Of a DNA stretch of 64,000 nucleotides, positions 9,983 to 19,685 are shown piece after piece. The notes beneath the pieces are model-generated. The model was not told the origin of the DNA, made no database searches, and worked only from the letters and a program-made list of their open reading frames with translations. Source of the stretch: Mitsuaria sp. PDC51 (GTDB lineage: Bacteria; Pseudomonadota; Gammaproteobacteria; Burkholderiales; Burkholderiaceae_C); the NCBI RefSeq assembly GCF_900113225.1, contig NZ_FOZE01000004.1:1-64000 (forward strand), in the 5' to 3' direction. The position numbers and the translations under genes are program-made. How positions within the stretch are numbered: position 1 is the stretch's first letter; every line of letters begins with the position of its first letter.

Positions 9983-11062
9983 TCAGCGTTCGTCGAACGA
10001 GATCACGACGCGCGGCGTCAGGGCGTGGGCCTGACAGCTGAGGATGAATCCGGCCGCCACCTCGTGCTTCTCAAGGGCGAAATTCTTATCCATCCGGACC
10101 TCGCCCTCGATCAGCTTGCAGCGGCAGGTCGAGCACACGCCCGATTTGCAGGAGAACGGCACGTCCATCCCGGCCCGCGCCGCGGCGTCGAGCAGGCTGG
10201 GATCGCTCTTGCGGAACTCGATCTCGCGCGAGACGCCGTCGCGGATCACGAGCACCTTGGCGGCCTCGGCGTCCTCCTCGTGGATCTCGTGCGGCGCCGG
10301 ACGGCCGGTCTGCATCTCCGGCGTGCCGAAGCGCTCGATGTGGATGTGGTCCTCGGGCACGCCGGCGGCGCGCAGCGCGGCCTCGGCCTGCTCGTTCATC
10401 TCGAAGGGCCCGCAGACGAAGACCTGGTCGATGCCGCCCGCCGGCACCGGCCCGGCCAGGAACTCGCCCAGCTTGGCCCGGTCCAGCCGGCCCGCCATCA
10501 GCGGGGCGTCGACATGCTCGCGCGAGAACACGTGATGCAGCGTCAGCCGCGTCATGTAGCGGTTCTTCAGGTCCTCGAGCTCTTCCTTGAACATCGCCGA
10601 GGCCGGCCGGCGGTTGCCGTAGATCAGCGTGAAGCGGCTCATCGGCTCGCGCGCCAGCACGGTCTTCATGATCGACAGGATGGGCGTGATGCCCGAGCCC
10701 GCCGCGATGCCGACGTAGTGCCGCGCCGACGCCGGGTCGATGGGCACGTGGAAGCGGCCCTGCGGCGGGAAGACCTGGACCTCGTCGCCGGCCTTGAGCT
10801 GCCGGTGCACCCAGGTGGAGAAGGCACCGCCATCGACATGGCGCACGCCCACGCGCAGCTCGTCGTCGTCGACGCCGGCGCAGATCGAGTACGACCGGCG
10901 CAGGTCCTGGCCGTCGACGTCGCCGCGCAGCGTCAGGTACTGGCCCTGCGTGAAGCGGAAGGTGTCGCGCAGCGCCTCGGGCACGTCGAAGCACAGCACG
11001 ACGGCGTCGTCGGTGTCCTGGTGCTTGGCGCGCAGGCGCAGCGGGTGGAAGTGCAGGCTCAT
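9983..11062 (-). CDS. paaE: PaaE: phenylacetyl-CoA epoxidase reductase subunit
   Basis: This is the electron-transfer subunit of the ring 1,2-phenylacetyl-CoA epoxidase; it passes electrons from NADPH to the PaaA di-iron centre. 359 aa. The N-terminal FAD-binding ferredoxin reductase domain includes RSYSIC and the NAD part includes GIAAGSGITPILS. The C-terminal plant-type 2Fe-2S ferredoxin has the ligands CKSGVCSTCRCK followed by a distal Cys in ILSCQAHAL. It lies 45 nt after paaD in the minus-strand operon. Confidence 0.95.
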   Translation of the reverse strand: MSLHFHPLRLRAKHQDTDDAVVLCFDVPEALRDTFRFTQGQYLTLRGDVDGQDLRRSYSICAGVDDDELRVGVRHVDGGAFSTWVHRQLKAGDEVQVFPPQGRFHVPIDPASARHYVGIAAGSGITPILSIMKTVLAREPMSRFTLIYGNRRPASAMFKEELEDLKNRYMTRLTLHHVFSREHVDAPLMAGRLDRAKLGEFLAGPVPAGGIDQVFVCGPFEMNEQAEAALRAAGVPEDHIHIERFGTPEMQTGRPAPHEIHEEDAEAAKVLVIRDGVSREIEFRKSDPSLLDAAARAGMDVPFSCKSGVCSTCRCKLIEGEVRMDKNFALEKHEVAAGFILSCQAHALTPRVVISFDER

Positions 11063-11107
11063 GGCGATGGCTCGGAAATCGTGAAAGGACGCGCGACCGG
11101 CGACGGC

Positions 11108-11704
11108 TCAGATCGGCTTGAAGTGTTCGAAGGGCTCGCGGCAGGCGAGGCAGCGGTACAGCGACTTGCAGGCGGTCGATCCGAAGGCGGACAGCTGCTC
11201 GGTGTGCGCGCTGCCGCAGCGCGGGCAGGCGATGGCCTCACGGCGGCGGACGATGCGCACTGGCACGCCCTGCCCCGCATCCACCGGCCCCGGCGGCGCG
11301 ATGCCGTAGCGGCGCAGCTTCTCGCGGCCCTCGGCGGTGATCCAGTCGGTGGTCCAGGCCGGCGCGCGACGCATCGTCACGGTGATCTCGCCGAAGCGGG
11401 CCAGCGCCTCGCGCACGCTCTGCTCGATCGCCTCGGTCGCGGGACAGCCGGAGTAGGTCGGCGTCAGCACGACCTCCAGGCCATCGGCGGTCTCGCGCAG
11501 GTCGCGCACGATGCCGAGCTCGACCAGCGACACCGCCGGCACCTCGGGATCGAGGACCTGCGACAGCACTTCCCAGGCGGCGGACAGGCGCCCGCAGCCG
11601 AGGTCGGTGGGACCGGGACCCGCGTCGGACGAGGTCGGACGCGGACCAGCCGGCGTCAGCGACGACAGCCAGTCCAGGTGCGAGGGCGTCGGGGCAGCGT
11701 TCAT
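11108..11704 (-). CDS. paaD: PaaD: epoxidase maturation/assembly subunit
   Basis: 198 aa. This is a MIP18/DUF59 domain protein of the phenylacetyl-CoA epoxidase set, thought to help build the metal centre. The domain is seen in VLDPEVPAVSLVELGIV and TPTYSGCPATE. Near the C-terminus are two CxxC pairs, CPRCGSAHTEQ and YRCLACREPFEHFKPI, typical of PaaD. The ATG at 11702-11704 (MNAAPTP) has AAGGAC upstream. A Pro/Ser/Gly-rich stretch of about 25 residues precedes the domain. The gene follows paaC with a 31-nt gap. Confidence 0.93.
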   Translation of the reverse strand: MNAAPTPSHLDWLSSLTPAGPRPTSSDAGPGPTDLGCGRLSAAWEVLSQVLDPEVPAVSLVELGIVRDLRETADGLEVVLTPTYSGCPATEAIEQSVREALARFGEITVTMRRAPAWTTDWITAEGREKLRRYGIAPPGPVDAGQGVPVRIVRRREAIACPRCGSAHTEQLSAFGSTACKSLYRCLACREPFEHFKPI

Positions 11705-11735
11705 GGTCGTCCTTGAAGCGTGGGCGTCGCCGCGC

Positions 11736-12509
11736 TCACCACACTCCGCCGGGGTAGGCGCGCTGCAGCGACTGCATCGTCGCCAGCATGTGGCCCATGT
11801 GCTCGCTGTGGACGCCGCGCACGCCGGCGTAGACGTGCGGCGTGTCCTTCGGGCGGGCCAGGCGCGCCTCGACCAGCACCTCGTCCATCGCGGCGTTCCA
11901 GTCCGGCTTGAGCGAGGACCAGGCCGGGCCCAGTCCGCTCGCCTCGGCGGCCGCATCGACCGCATCCGACGCGAACAGCTCGTTCACGTAGGGCCACAGC
12001 GCCGCCAGCGCGGTCGTCATGCGACGGGTCGATTCCTCGCTGCCGTCGCCCAGGCGCACGACCCACTCGGCGGCGTGCTGCTGGTGATAGCGGACCTCCT
12101 TCACCGCCTTGGCGGCGATGGCGGCGACCTCCGCGTCGCTGGAAGCCTGCAGCCGCGTCCACAGCGGCAGCAGCCAGCAGGCGGCGATCAGATTGCGCGC
12201 CTGCGTGAACGCGAAGTCGCCGCGCGGCAGCTCCATCAGCACGGGGTTCAGGTAGTGGCGCTCCTCGCGCAGGTAGGCGAGCTGGTCCTCGTCCAGCGGC
12301 TGCTCATTGAGCTGGCCGGCCCGGGTCAGCAGCGCGCGCGCCTGGCCCAGCAGGTCCAGCGCGATGTTGCCCAGCGCCAGGTCCTCTTCCAGCACCGGCG
12401 AGTGGCCGATCCATTCCGAGATCCGGTGCGACAGCACCAGGCAGGCATCGCCGACGCGCAGCAGGTACTGGACGTCCGCGCGCTGGCCGGGTTGAACGGA
12501 AGTGCTCAT
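11736..12509 (-). CDS. paaC: PaaC: phenylacetyl-CoA epoxidase structural subunit
   Basis: 257 aa from the ATG at 12507-12509 (MSTSVQPG), which has AGGAC upstream; a longer frame to 12551 would overlap paaB. It is a ferritin-like helical protein that pairs with PaaA but lacks the di-iron ligands. Recognisable parts are ISEWIGHSPVLEEDLALGNIALDLLGQAR and EVRYHQQHAAEWVVRLGDGSEES. It stands in the conserved order paaA-B-C-D-E. Confidence 0.95.
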   Translation of the reverse strand: MSTSVQPGQRADVQYLLRVGDACLVLSHRISEWIGHSPVLEEDLALGNIALDLLGQARALLTRAGQLNEQPLDEDQLAYLREERHYLNPVLMELPRGDFAFTQARNLIAACWLLPLWTRLQASSDAEVAAIAAKAVKEVRYHQQHAAEWVVRLGDGSEESTRRMTTALAALWPYVNELFASDAVDAAAEASGLGPAWSSLKPDWNAAMDEVLVEARLARPKDTPHVYAGVRGVHSEHMGHMLATMQSLQRAYPGGVW

Positions 12510-12519
12510 CGTCCGGTCC

Positions 12520-12825
12520 TCACATATGGTCCAGCGAGGCGGGCAGGTCATAGAAGGTCGGGTGGCGATACACCTTGTCCTCCATCGGGTCGAACATCAT
12601 CGACTTCTCGCCCGGATCCGACGCGACGATCGCCGACGAGGGCACGACCCAAATGCTCACGCCTTCCTGGCGGCGGGTGTAGACGTCGCGGGCCATCTGC
12701 AGGGCCATCCTCGCGTCGGGCGCATGCAGGCTGCCGCAGTGCTTGTGGTCCAGGCCCGCCTTGTTGCGGACGAAGACTTCCCACAGGGGCCATTCATTGG
12801 CGCCGGTCGTTTGGTTCATGCTCAT
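12520..12825 (-). CDS. paaB: PaaB: phenylacetyl-CoA epoxidase small subunit
   Basis: 101 aa, the usual size. The signature WPLWEVFVRNKAGLDHKHCGSLHA is followed by ARDVYTRRQEGVSIWVV, which is characteristic of PaaB. PaaB bridges the PaaAC heterodimers of the epoxidase. The ATG at 12825 (MSMNQ) and one two codons later are both possible. It lies between paaA (45-nt gap) and paaC (10-nt gap). Confidence 0.95.
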   Translation of the reverse strand: MSMNQTTGANEWPLWEVFVRNKAGLDHKHCGSLHAPDARMALQMARDVYTRRQEGVSIWVVPSSAIVASDPGEKSMMFDPMEDKVYRHPTFYDLPASLDHM

Positions 12826-12870
12826 GATTCGTGTGCCTGGAAGGTCGTGTCGGAGGGCCTGATCGCGCGA

Positions 12871-13872
12871 TCAGGCCGCCTGGGCGGCGGTGGCGCGCTT
12901 GTTCGCGTGGGCCAGCGCGGCGTCGCGCACCCAGGCGCCCTCCTCCCAGGCCTTGACGCGGGTGGCCAGCCGCTCGGTGTTGCAGGGACCGTTGCCGCCG
13001 ACGACGCGCCAGAACTCGTCCCAGTCGATCGCGCCGAAGTCGTGCTGCTCGCGCTGCGCATTCCACTTCAGGTCGGGGTCGGGCAGCGTCACGCCGAGCA
13101 GCTCGGCCTGCGGCACGGTCGCGTCGACGAACTTCTGGCGCAGCTCGTCGTTGGTCAGGCGCTTGATGCCCCAGCGCATCGACTGCTCCGAGTTCGGCGA
13201 GTCCTTGTCCGCCGGGCCGAACATCATCAGCGACGGCCACCACCAGCGGTTCACCGCGTCCTGGACCATGGCCTTCTGCGCCGCGGTGCCCTCGCGCATC
13301 ATGACCAGCAGGCTCTCGTAGCCCTGGCGCTGATGGAAGGATTCCTCGCGGCAGATGCGGATCATCGCGCGCGCATACGGCCCGTAGGAGCAGCGGCACA
13401 GCGGCACCTGGTTCATGATCGCCGCGCCGTCGACCAGCCAGCCGATCACGCCGATGTCGGCCCAGGTCAGCGTCGGATAGTTGAAGATCGAGCTGTACTT
13501 GGCCTTGCCGGTGTGCAGCGCGTCCAGCATCTGATCGCGGCTGGTGCCCAGCGTCTCCGCGGCCGAGTACAGGTAGAGCCCGTGCCCGCCCTCGTCCTGC
13601 ACCTTGGCCAGCAGGATGGCCTTGCGCTTGAGCGTCGGGGCGCGCGTGATCCAGTTGCCCTCGGGCAGCATGCCGACGATCTCGGAATGCGCATGCTGGC
13701 TGATCTGCCGCACCAGCGTCTTGCGGTAGTGCTCCGGCATCCAGTCCTTGGCCTCGATGAAGTCGCCCGCGTCGATGCGGGCCTCGAAGGCCTCGTTGCG
13801 CTGCTGCTCCTCGGCGGTCTGCAGCTTGGCCGCCTGGTCCTGCGGACCGACGCTCATGGCTTGCGTGTACAT
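12871..13872 (-). CDS. paaA: PaaA: phenylacetyl-CoA epoxidase catalytic subunit
   Basis: 333 aa. This is the di-iron subunit that inserts one oxygen atom into the aromatic ring of phenylacetyl-CoA to give the 1,2-epoxide. Ligand-bearing helices are seen in [17 protein letters not shown] and [17 protein letters not shown], matching the ferritin-like E/ExxH pattern. A Lys/Ala-rich tail ends the protein. It is 9 nt downstream of paaK. Confidence 0.96.
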   Translation of the reverse strand: MYTQAMSVGPQDQAAKLQTAEEQQRNEAFEARIDAGDFIEAKDWMPEHYRKTLVRQISQHAHSEIVGMLPEGNWITRAPTLKRKAILLAKVQDEGGHGLYLYSAAETLGTSRDQMLDALHTGKAKYSSIFNYPTLTWADIGVIGWLVDGAAIMNQVPLCRCSYGPYARAMIRICREESFHQRQGYESLLVMMREGTAAQKAMVQDAVNRWWWPSLMMFGPADKDSPNSEQSMRWGIKRLTNDELRQKFVDATVPQAELLGVTLPDPDLKWNAQREQHDFGAIDWDEFWRVVGGNGPCNTERLATRVKAWEEGAWVRDAALAHANKRATAAQAA

Positions 13873-13881
13873 GGGGACTCC

Positions 13882-15189
13882 TTACGAATGCTTCGGACGC
13901 TGGTCGACGACGCGGCGCGCCTTGCCCACCAGCGTGCGTTCGATCGAATCGGGGGCGCCGACCGTCACGCGGGTCGACACGCCGATCAACGTCTTGATGC
14001 GGTGCTGCAGCGACTTCGACGCCGCCTGCGCGTCGCCGCCCGCGGCCGAGAGCTCGCAGCGCACCTCGACCTCGTCGAGGTGGCCGTCGCGGCTGACGAC
14101 GATCTGGTACTGGCCGGACAGGCCAGGCTCGGCGAGCACCAGTTCCTCGATCTGCGTCGGGAACAGGTTGACGCCGCGGATGATCAGCATGTCGTCGCTG
14201 CGGCCGACGATCTTGCCCATGCGGCGCATGCTGCGCGCCGTCGGCGGCAGCAGCCGCGTGAGGTCGCGCGTGCGGTAGCGGATCACCGGCAGCGCCTCCT
14301 TGCTCAGCGAGGTGAAGACGAGCTCGCCCTCCGAGCCCTCGGGCAGCACCTCGCCGGTCTCGGGGTCGATGATCTCGGGATAGAAGTGGTCCTCCCAGAT
14401 CACCGGGCCGTCCTTGGTCTCGATGCACTCGGACGCGACGCCCGGCCCCATCACCTCGGACAGGCCGTAGATGTCGACCGCGTCGATGCCGGCCTTGTGC
14501 TCGATCTCGCGGCGCATCGCCTCGGTCCAGGGTTCGGCGCCGAACACGCCGGTCTTGAGCGAGCTCGCGCGCGGGTCCAGGCCCTGGCGCACGAACTCCT
14601 CGACGATCACCTGCATGTAGCTCGGCGTGACCATGATCACGTCGGGCTTGAAGTCCTGGATCAGCTGGACCTGCTTCTCGGTCTGGCCGCCCGACATCGG
14701 GATCACGGTGCAGCCCAGCCGCTCGGCGCCGTAATGCGCGCCCAGGCCGCCGGTGAACAGGCCGTAGCCGTAGGCGACATGGACGATGTCACCCGCGCGC
14801 GTGCCGGCGGCGCGCAGCGAGCGCGCGACCAGGTCGGCCCAGGTGTCGATGTCGCGCCGCGTGTAGCCCACCACCGTCGGCTTGCCCGTGGTGCCCGAGG
14901 ACGCGTGCACCCGCACGACCTGCTCGCGTGGCACAGCGAAGAGGCCGAACGGGTAGTTGTCGCGCAGGTCCTTCTTGGTCGTGAACGGGAACAGGCGCAG
15001 GTCGGCCAGGTCCTTCAGGTCGTCCGGATGCACGCCCTTGGCGTCGAAGGCGGCCCGGTAGTGCGGGACGTTCTCGTACGCATGCTTGAGCGTCCACTTC
15101 AGGCGCTGCAGCTGCAGCGCGCGCAGCTCGTCCTGGCTGGCGCGCTCGATGGGCTCGAGGTCCTCGGGCCGGAAGGTCTTCACCGTCAT
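13882..15189 (-). CDS. paaK: PaaK: phenylacetate-CoA ligase
   Basis: 435 aa, the usual length. It activates phenylacetate with ATP and CoA, the first step of the pathway. The adenylate-forming core is seen in HASSGTTGKPTVVGYT (phosphate-binding loop), IYGLSEVMGPGVASEC and YRTRDLTRLLPP, with a C-terminal AMP-binding lobe including GRSDDMLIIRGVNLFPTQIEE. The ATG at 15187-15189 has GGAG 8 nt upstream. It lies third in the operon, 37 nt after paaI. Confidence 0.96.
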   Translation of the reverse strand: MTVKTFRPEDLEPIERASQDELRALQLQRLKWTLKHAYENVPHYRAAFDAKGVHPDDLKDLADLRLFPFTTKKDLRDNYPFGLFAVPREQVVRVHASSGTTGKPTVVGYTRRDIDTWADLVARSLRAAGTRAGDIVHVAYGYGLFTGGLGAHYGAERLGCTVIPMSGGQTEKQVQLIQDFKPDVIMVTPSYMQVIVEEFVRQGLDPRASSLKTGVFGAEPWTEAMRREIEHKAGIDAVDIYGLSEVMGPGVASECIETKDGPVIWEDHFYPEIIDPETGEVLPEGSEGELVFTSLSKEALPVIRYRTRDLTRLLPPTARSMRRMGKIVGRSDDMLIIRGVNLFPTQIEELVLAEPGLSGQYQIVVSRDGHLDEVEVRCELSAAGGDAQAASKSLQHRIKTLIGVSTRVTVGAPDSIERTLVGKARRVVDQRPKHS

Positions 15190-15226
15190 GGGTCTCGTCT
15201 CCTTGTCGCCGCGGGCTCGGGCCGGC

Positions 15227-15682
15227 TCAGCCGGGCAGCGGCAGGTCCGCCACCACGGGCCGGCCCTTCATGCGGTAGGACCGCCCGCGGAAGACCGCGA
15301 TCAGCTCGTCGCGTTGATTGGTGATGCGGATGTCGTAGACGCCGATGCGGCCGGCCAGCGAGGTCTCGCTGGCGCGCGCCGTCAGGACATCCCCCAGCCG
15401 GGACGGCGCGACGAGGTCGATCGCGAAGCCCGACGCCACCGTCATCTCGTTGTGCGAGTTGCAGGCGAAGGCGAAACAGGAATCGGCCAGCGTCGTCACG
15501 AAGCCGCCGTGGCAGATGTCGAAGCCGTTGAGCATGTCCTCGCGCACCGTCATCGACAGCGTCGCGGTGCCGGGGCCGATCGCGTCGATGCACAGGCCCA
15601 GGCCCTGCGACGCGCGGTCGTTGGCGAACATGGTGTCGCGCACCGCCTCGGCGATGCGCTGCGGATCGAGGGCCTCGCGCAT
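15227..15682 (-). CDS. paaI: PaaI: hydroxyphenylacetyl-CoA thioesterase
   Basis: 151 aa. This hotdog-fold thioesterase releases CoA from dead-end ring-hydroxylated phenylacetyl-CoA products. The family motif GFDICHGGFVTTLADSCFAFACNS is present. Its ATG (15680-15682) shares one base with the paaG stop (TGATG), so the two are translationally coupled. A longer open frame reaching 16690 is the shadow of paaG. Confidence 0.93.
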   Translation of the reverse strand: MREALDPQRIAEAVRDTMFANDRASQGLGLCIDAIGPGTATLSMTVREDMLNGFDICHGGFVTTLADSCFAFACNSHNEMTVASGFAIDLVAPSRLGDVLTARASETSLAGRIGVYDIRITNQRDELIAVFRGRSYRMKGRPVVADLPLPG

Positions 15683-16542
15683 CAGCGGTCCTTGAACACC
15701 GGCGCGCGCTTGGACAGGAAGGCGGCCGCGCCTTCCAGGTAGTCGTGCGCGTAGCCGAGCTGGCTCTGCAGCTTGGCTTCGAGCTTGAGCGCGTCCTCGA
15801 ACTCCAGGTCCATCGACGCATCGAGCGCCTGGCGCGTCTGCACCAGCGCGCGGGTCGGCATCTTCGCCAGCTTCTGCGCGGTGGCCATGGCCTCGCTCTG
15901 CAGCTCGGCATCGGCGACGCAGCGCGCGATCAAGCCCCAGGCCTGCGCGTCGGCGGCGGGCAGCTTGTCGCCCAGCAGCGCCAGTTGCATCGCGCGGGCG
16001 CGGCCCACCAGCCGCGTCAGCAGCCAGGTGCCGCCGCAGTCGGGCACCAGTCCGATCTTGGAGAAGGCCTGGATGAACGAGGCCGACTGGCCAGCCAGCA
16101 CCAGGTCGCAGCCCAGCGCGAAGTTGGCGCCGGCGCCCGCGGCGACGCCGTTGACCGCGCAGACGGTCGGCACCGGCATGCTGCGCAGGCGCAGCGCCAG
16201 CGGGATGTAGTAATGGTCCAGCAGGTTGCCGATGTCCTTGGCCTTGGGCTTGCGCTGCGGATCGACGTCGCCCGCGTGTTCGTCGAACTCGGGCTTGATG
16301 TGCGGGTCGGACAGGTCTTGGCCGGCGCAGAACGCGCGGCCGGCGCCGGTGATGAGCACCGCCCTCACCGCCTCGTCGTGCGCCGCCTCGTCCAGGGCGA
16401 TGCGCAACTGGCCCAGCAGGCCGGTCGTGAACGCGTTCAGCGCCTGCGGCCGGTTCAGCGTCAGGACGCGCACGGCGCCTTCGGTGCTGATCAGCAGCGG
16501 ACTGTCTTCGGCGGTGGACGGGGGGGTGGGGGTGGTGCTCAT
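15682..16542 (-). CDS. paaG: PaaG: ring 1,2-epoxyphenylacetyl-CoA isomerase
   Basis: 286 aa, a crotonase-superfamily enzyme. It converts the phenylacetyl-CoA epoxide to oxepin-CoA. Crotonase oxyanion-hole regions are seen in [15 protein letters not shown] and [21 protein letters not shown], and the active-site Asp region in [16 protein letters not shown]. PaaG proteins usually run to about 262 residues; the extra length lies in the N-terminal Ser/Thr/Pro stretch and a segment near 90-105. It is the first gene of the minus-strand operon, just downstream of the divergent control region. I prefer paaG to paaF because of the AGQDLSD signature. Confidence 0.9.
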   Translation of the reverse strand: MSTTPTPPSTAEDSPLLISTEGAVRVLTLNRPQALNAFTTGLLGQLRIALDEAAHDEAVRAVLITGAGRAFCAGQDLSDPHIKPEFDEHAGDVDPQRKPKAKDIGNLLDHYYIPLALRLRSMPVPTVCAVNGVAAGAGANFALGCDLVLAGQSASFIQAFSKIGLVPDCGGTWLLTRLVGRARAMQLALLGDKLPAADAQAWGLIARCVADAELQSEAMATAQKLAKMPTRALVQTRQALDASMDLEFEDALKLEAKLQSQLGYAHDYLEGAAAFLSKRAPVFKDR

Positions 16543-16606
16543 TCGGCTTGTCTCCTCGGCCTGAGGGGGATTCAGCTTTTGCAGCTTTTTTTGATCGGCT
16601 TCTATT

Positions 16607-16622
16607 TACCGACCGGTCGGTA
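16607..16622. promoter_or_regulatory. Probable PaaR operator in the paaG/paaY divergent region
   Basis: TACCGACCGGTCGGTA is a perfect 16-bp palindrome 65 nt upstream of the paaG start and 133 nt upstream of paaY. Its inner part, ACCGACCGGTCGGT, resembles the TetR-type PaaR motif known from Betaproteobacteria. No other copy is apparent at the other operon gene junctions. Binding by PaaR is inferred. Confidence 0.75.
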
Positions 16623-16754
16623 GATACTACGAGCCATCGGATCCCAACACAAGGCCAGCGACCTAGGGTTACCACCAAGATCGCGGTCATTTACAGGGAA
16701 AGTTCCCCTGGTGCTGGGGCCGAGGACGCCCGAACCACGATAGGAGACGAATCC

Positions 16755-17372
16755 ATGCCCTGCTATGCCATCGACGGCCTGTCGCCGGTCGTCCATCCCA
16801 GCGCCCATGTGCATCCGACGGCGGTGCTGATCGGGGACGTGATCGTCGGGCCGGACTGCTACGTCGGGCCCTGCGCCTCGCTGCGCGGCGACTTCGGGCG
16901 GATCCGGCTGATGGCGGGCGCCAACGTGCAGGACACCTGCGTGATCCACGGTTTCCCGGGGTCGGACACCGTCGTCGAGGCCAACGGCCACATCGGCCAC
17001 GGCGCGGTATTACACGGCTGCGTGGTGCGCCACGACGCGCTGGTCGGCATGAACGCGGTGGTGATGGACGAGGCGGAGGTCGGCGCCTACAGCATCGTCG
17101 CGGCCTGCGCGTTCGTGCGGGCGGGGCTGAAGCTGCCGGAGAAGTCGCTGATCGCCGGGCTGCCGGCCAAGGTGATGCGGCCGCTGACCGAGGACGAGAT
17201 CCGCTGGAAGCGCGAGGGCACCGAGACCTACCAGGACCTGGCGCGGCGCTGCCACGCCAGCCTGGTCGAGGTCAGCCCGCTGGCCGAGGAAGAGGCCGAC
17301 CGACCGCGCCTGCAGGTCGGCGGCCCCAAGACGCTGGTGGCGACAAGACGCGAGGACGACGGCAGCGCCTGA
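16755..17372 (+). CDS. paaY: PaaY: gamma-carbonic-anhydrase-like thioesterase
   Basis: 205 aa from the ATG at 16755, with GGAG 10 nt upstream. It is a left-handed beta-helix (hexapeptide-repeat) protein, seen in the repeating pattern [21 protein letters not shown] through [21 protein letters not shown]. PaaY is known as a thioesterase that removes inhibitory CoA esters from the phenylacetate pathway. It is transcribed away from the paa operon and probably shares the operator at 16607. The C-terminal 30 residues are a charged tail. Confidence 0.92.
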   Translation: MPCYAIDGLSPVVHPSAHVHPTAVLIGDVIVGPDCYVGPCASLRGDFGRIRLMAGANVQDTCVIHGFPGSDTVVEANGHIGHGAVLHGCVVRHDALVGMNAVVMDEAEVGAYSIVAACAFVRAGLKLPEKSLIAGLPAKVMRPLTEDEIRWKREGTETYQDLARRCHASLVEVSPLAEEEADRPRLQVGGPKTLVATRREDDGSA

Positions 17373-17379
17373 GCGTGCT

Positions 17380-17408
17380 GGCGCCGCCTTGAACGCGGTG
17401 GCGGCGCC
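17380..17408. terminator. Hairpin between convergent genes
   Basis: GGCGCCGCC (17380-17388) and GGCGGCGCC (17400-17408) form a perfect 9-bp stem between the paaY stop and the stop of the opposing kinase gene. It has no T run on either side. Confidence 0.5.
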
Positions 17409-17417
17409 TGGGCGCCG

Positions 17418-18380
17418 TCAGACCATTTCGGCCCGCTGCACCTGCACCTGATCGATCAGCGCGGTCACCAGGCCGGACGTCAGCCCGTGCACGCCAGCGC
17501 CGGAGCAGGCTGCGGCGCCGGCCGCGACGGCCCAGCGCAGGTGCTCCTCGGGCTCCTGGGTCGCGCCGTTCATCAGGCTGTAGAGCAGCCCGGCCATGGC
17601 GGCATCGCCGGCGCCGATCGTGTCCACGACCGCGTCCAGCGGCGGCGGCGCGGCGCTGAGGTCGGCCTTCGGATGGAACAGCTGGGCGCCGCGCTCCCCC
17701 AGCGTCAGCATCACGATGGCGCGCGGGTTCCAGGCGGCGATCTGCGCCAGGCCGACATGGTGGTCGCGGCTGCGGAACAGCCCGCGCAGGTCTTCGTCCG
17801 ACACCTTGATCACGTCCGCCAGCCGGCACATGCGCTCCAGCGTGCGGTCATAGCGCGAGTCCATCGAGATCCGGTAGTTCGGGTCGTAGCTGATGCGGGC
17901 GCCCTCGTCCTTGAGGGACTCGGCCAGCGCGATCAGCCGCGCGGCCAGCGGCTCGCGCGTCAGGCTGATCGAGCCGAAGTGGGCCCAGCGCAGCGCCCGG
18001 CGCCAGCCGGCGGGCAGCGCATGGGGGCGGAAATGCAGGTCGGCGCTGTCGTCGCCGACGAAGGCGTACTCCGGCGGCGACACCTGATGGACGAAGGCCA
18101 TCAGCGGCGACTTGGCGAACTGCTGGATGAAGCGCAGGTCCAGGTGGGCGTCCGCGCTGGCCTGCCAGAGTTCCTGGCCGAAGGGGTCCTTGCTCAGGCC
18201 ACCGGCGAAGGCGCTGAGCTGGCCGAGCCGCGACATCGCGATGGCCACGTTCCACGGCGAGCCCCCGCTGCGGCTGCACCAGGTGCCGGGACCGGTGCGG
18301 ATCATGTCGGTGAGGGCCTCGCCGAAGGAGACGAAGCTGGCCAGGTCCGCATGGACCACGGTCGTGGGGGTCAAGCTCAT
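17418..18380 (-). CDS. PfkB-family sugar kinase (fructokinase-like)
   Basis: 320 aa from the ATG at 18378-18380; a TTG at 18422 would add 14 residues. This is a ribokinase/PfkB fold enzyme. The substrate-side GG motif is seen in SGGSPWNVAIAMSRLG, and the catalytic anion-hole motif in DTIGAGDAAMAGLLYSL, whose Asp is the base. It probably phosphorylates fructose or a similar sugar; the exact substrate cannot be read from the sequence. It stands alone, divergent from moaA. Confidence 0.88.
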   Translation of the reverse strand: MSLTPTTVVHADLASFVSFGEALTDMIRTGPGTWCSRSGGSPWNVAIAMSRLGQLSAFAGGLSKDPFGQELWQASADAHLDLRFIQQFAKSPLMAFVHQVSPPEYAFVGDDSADLHFRPHALPAGWRRALRWAHFGSISLTREPLAARLIALAESLKDEGARISYDPNYRISMDSRYDRTLERMCRLADVIKVSDEDLRGLFRSRDHHVGLAQIAAWNPRAIVMLTLGERGAQLFHPKADLSAAPPPLDAVVDTIGAGDAAMAGLLYSLMNGATQEPEEHLRWAVAAGAAACSGAGVHGLTSGLVTALIDQVQVQRAEMV

Positions 18381-18551
18381 TCCGGGATTCGAACGCGCCT
18401 GACCTTCCGGTGCAAGTGACAAGTCCTACAGGGTGTCGATGCGAGGGCGGGGTTGACATCGCGCACGGCCGCGGCGCCGGCGTGGCCGGATCGCACGCCA
18501 AGAAGGGCCCGGGCGGGCGCGGACGGCGCGCCGGCGGCACAATCGCTCCCC

Positions 18552-19685
18552 ATGACCGATGGTGTGATTCCGCTGCTCGATCTGCGCCAGATCGGGCGGA
18601 CGCCTCCCGTGCCGCATCCCCTCCCCCCGCCCCGCCCGGGGCCGTGGCTGGACGCGCGCGGCCGGCCGCTGCGCGACCTGCGCATCTCGGTCACCGACCG
18701 CTGCAACTTCCGCTGCAGCTACTGCATGCCGAAGGAAGTGTTCGACAAGCACTACGCCTTCCTCCCCCACCGCGACCTGTTGTCCTTCGAGGAAATCACC
18801 CGTCTGGCGGGCGTCTTCGCCGGCCTGGGGGTTCAGAAACTGCGCCTGACCGGCGGCGAACCGCTGCTGCGCCGCAACCTCGAGGCGCTGATCGCCCAGC
18901 TGGCCGAGCTGCGCACGCCCGAGGGCCAGCCGCTCGACCTGACGCTGACCACCAACGGCTCGCTGCTGGCGCGCAAGGCGCGGGCGCTGCGGGACGCGGG
19001 CCTGCGCCGGGTCACCGTCAGCCTGGACGCGCTCGACGACGCCATCTTCCGCCGCATGAACGATGTCGACTTCCCGGTCGCCGAGGTGCTGCGCGGCATC
19101 GAGGCCGCCCAGGCCGCCGGCCTGGCGCCGATCAAGGTCAACATGGTGGTCAAGCGCGGCACCAACGACGACCAGATCGTCCCCATGGCGCACCACTTCC
19201 GCGGCACCGGCGTGGTGCTGCGCTTCATCGAGTACATGGACGTCGGCATGAGCAACGGCTGGCGCATGGACGAGGTGCTGCCGTCCGCGCAGGTCCTGGC
19301 CCGCCTGCGCGAGGACGCCGAGCTGGTCCCGCTCGCCGCCACCGTGGAGGGCGAAACCGCCACCCGCTGGGGCTACGCCGACGGCAGCGGCGAGATCGGC
19401 CTCATCTCCAGCGTCACCCAAGCCTTCTGCGGCGACTGCAACCGCGCGCGGCTCTCCACCGAGGGCCGGCTCTACACCTGCCTGTTCGCCGGCGATGGCC
19501 ACGACCTGCGCGCGCTGCTGCGCGGCGACGGCGAGCACCCGCCGCGGTCCGACGCCGAGATCGCCGCCGCGCTGGGCGCGCTCTGGACCCGGCGCGGCGA
19601 CCGCTACTCGGAGCTGCGCGCCAGCCTGCCGGCGGCGGACTCCGGCCCGGCGCGCCGCGTCGAGATGCACTACATCGGCGGCTGA
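18552..19685 (+). CDS. moaA: MoaA: GTP 3',8-cyclase (molybdopterin synthesis)
   Basis: 377 aa. This radical-SAM enzyme carries out the first step of molybdenum cofactor synthesis. The SAM cluster motif CNFRCSYC has cysteines at residues 51, 55 and 58. The second cluster is held by the C-terminal [19 protein letters not shown]. The C-terminal GG is present (HYIGG). The ATG at 18552 follows a Pro-rich divergent region. It overlaps mobA by one base. Molybdopterin made here would feed the formate dehydrogenase encoded at 34021-37089; that link is functional inference. Confidence 0.95.
   Translation: MTDGVIPLLDLRQIGRTPPVPHPLPPPRPGPWLDARGRPLRDLRISVTDRCNFRCSYCMPKEVFDKHYAFLPHRDLLSFEEITRLAGVFAGLGVQKLRLTGGEPLLRRNLEALIAQLAELRTPEGQPLDLTLTTNGSLLARKARALRDAGLRRVTVSLDALDDAIFRRMNDVDFPVAEVLRGIEAAQAAGLAPIKVNMVVKRGTNDDQIVPMAHHFRGTGVVLRFIEYMDVGMSNGWRMDEVLPSAQVLARLREDAELVPLAATVEGETATRWGYADGSGEIGLISSVTQAFCGDCNRARLSTEGRLYTCLFAGDGHDLRALLRGDGEHPPRSDAEIAAALGALWTRRGDRYSELRASLPAADSGPARRVEMHYIGG

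Noticed and set aside
15682-16542. paaF instead of paaG
   Set aside because: The AGQDLSDP and position-one context fit the epoxide isomerase better, though the families are close.
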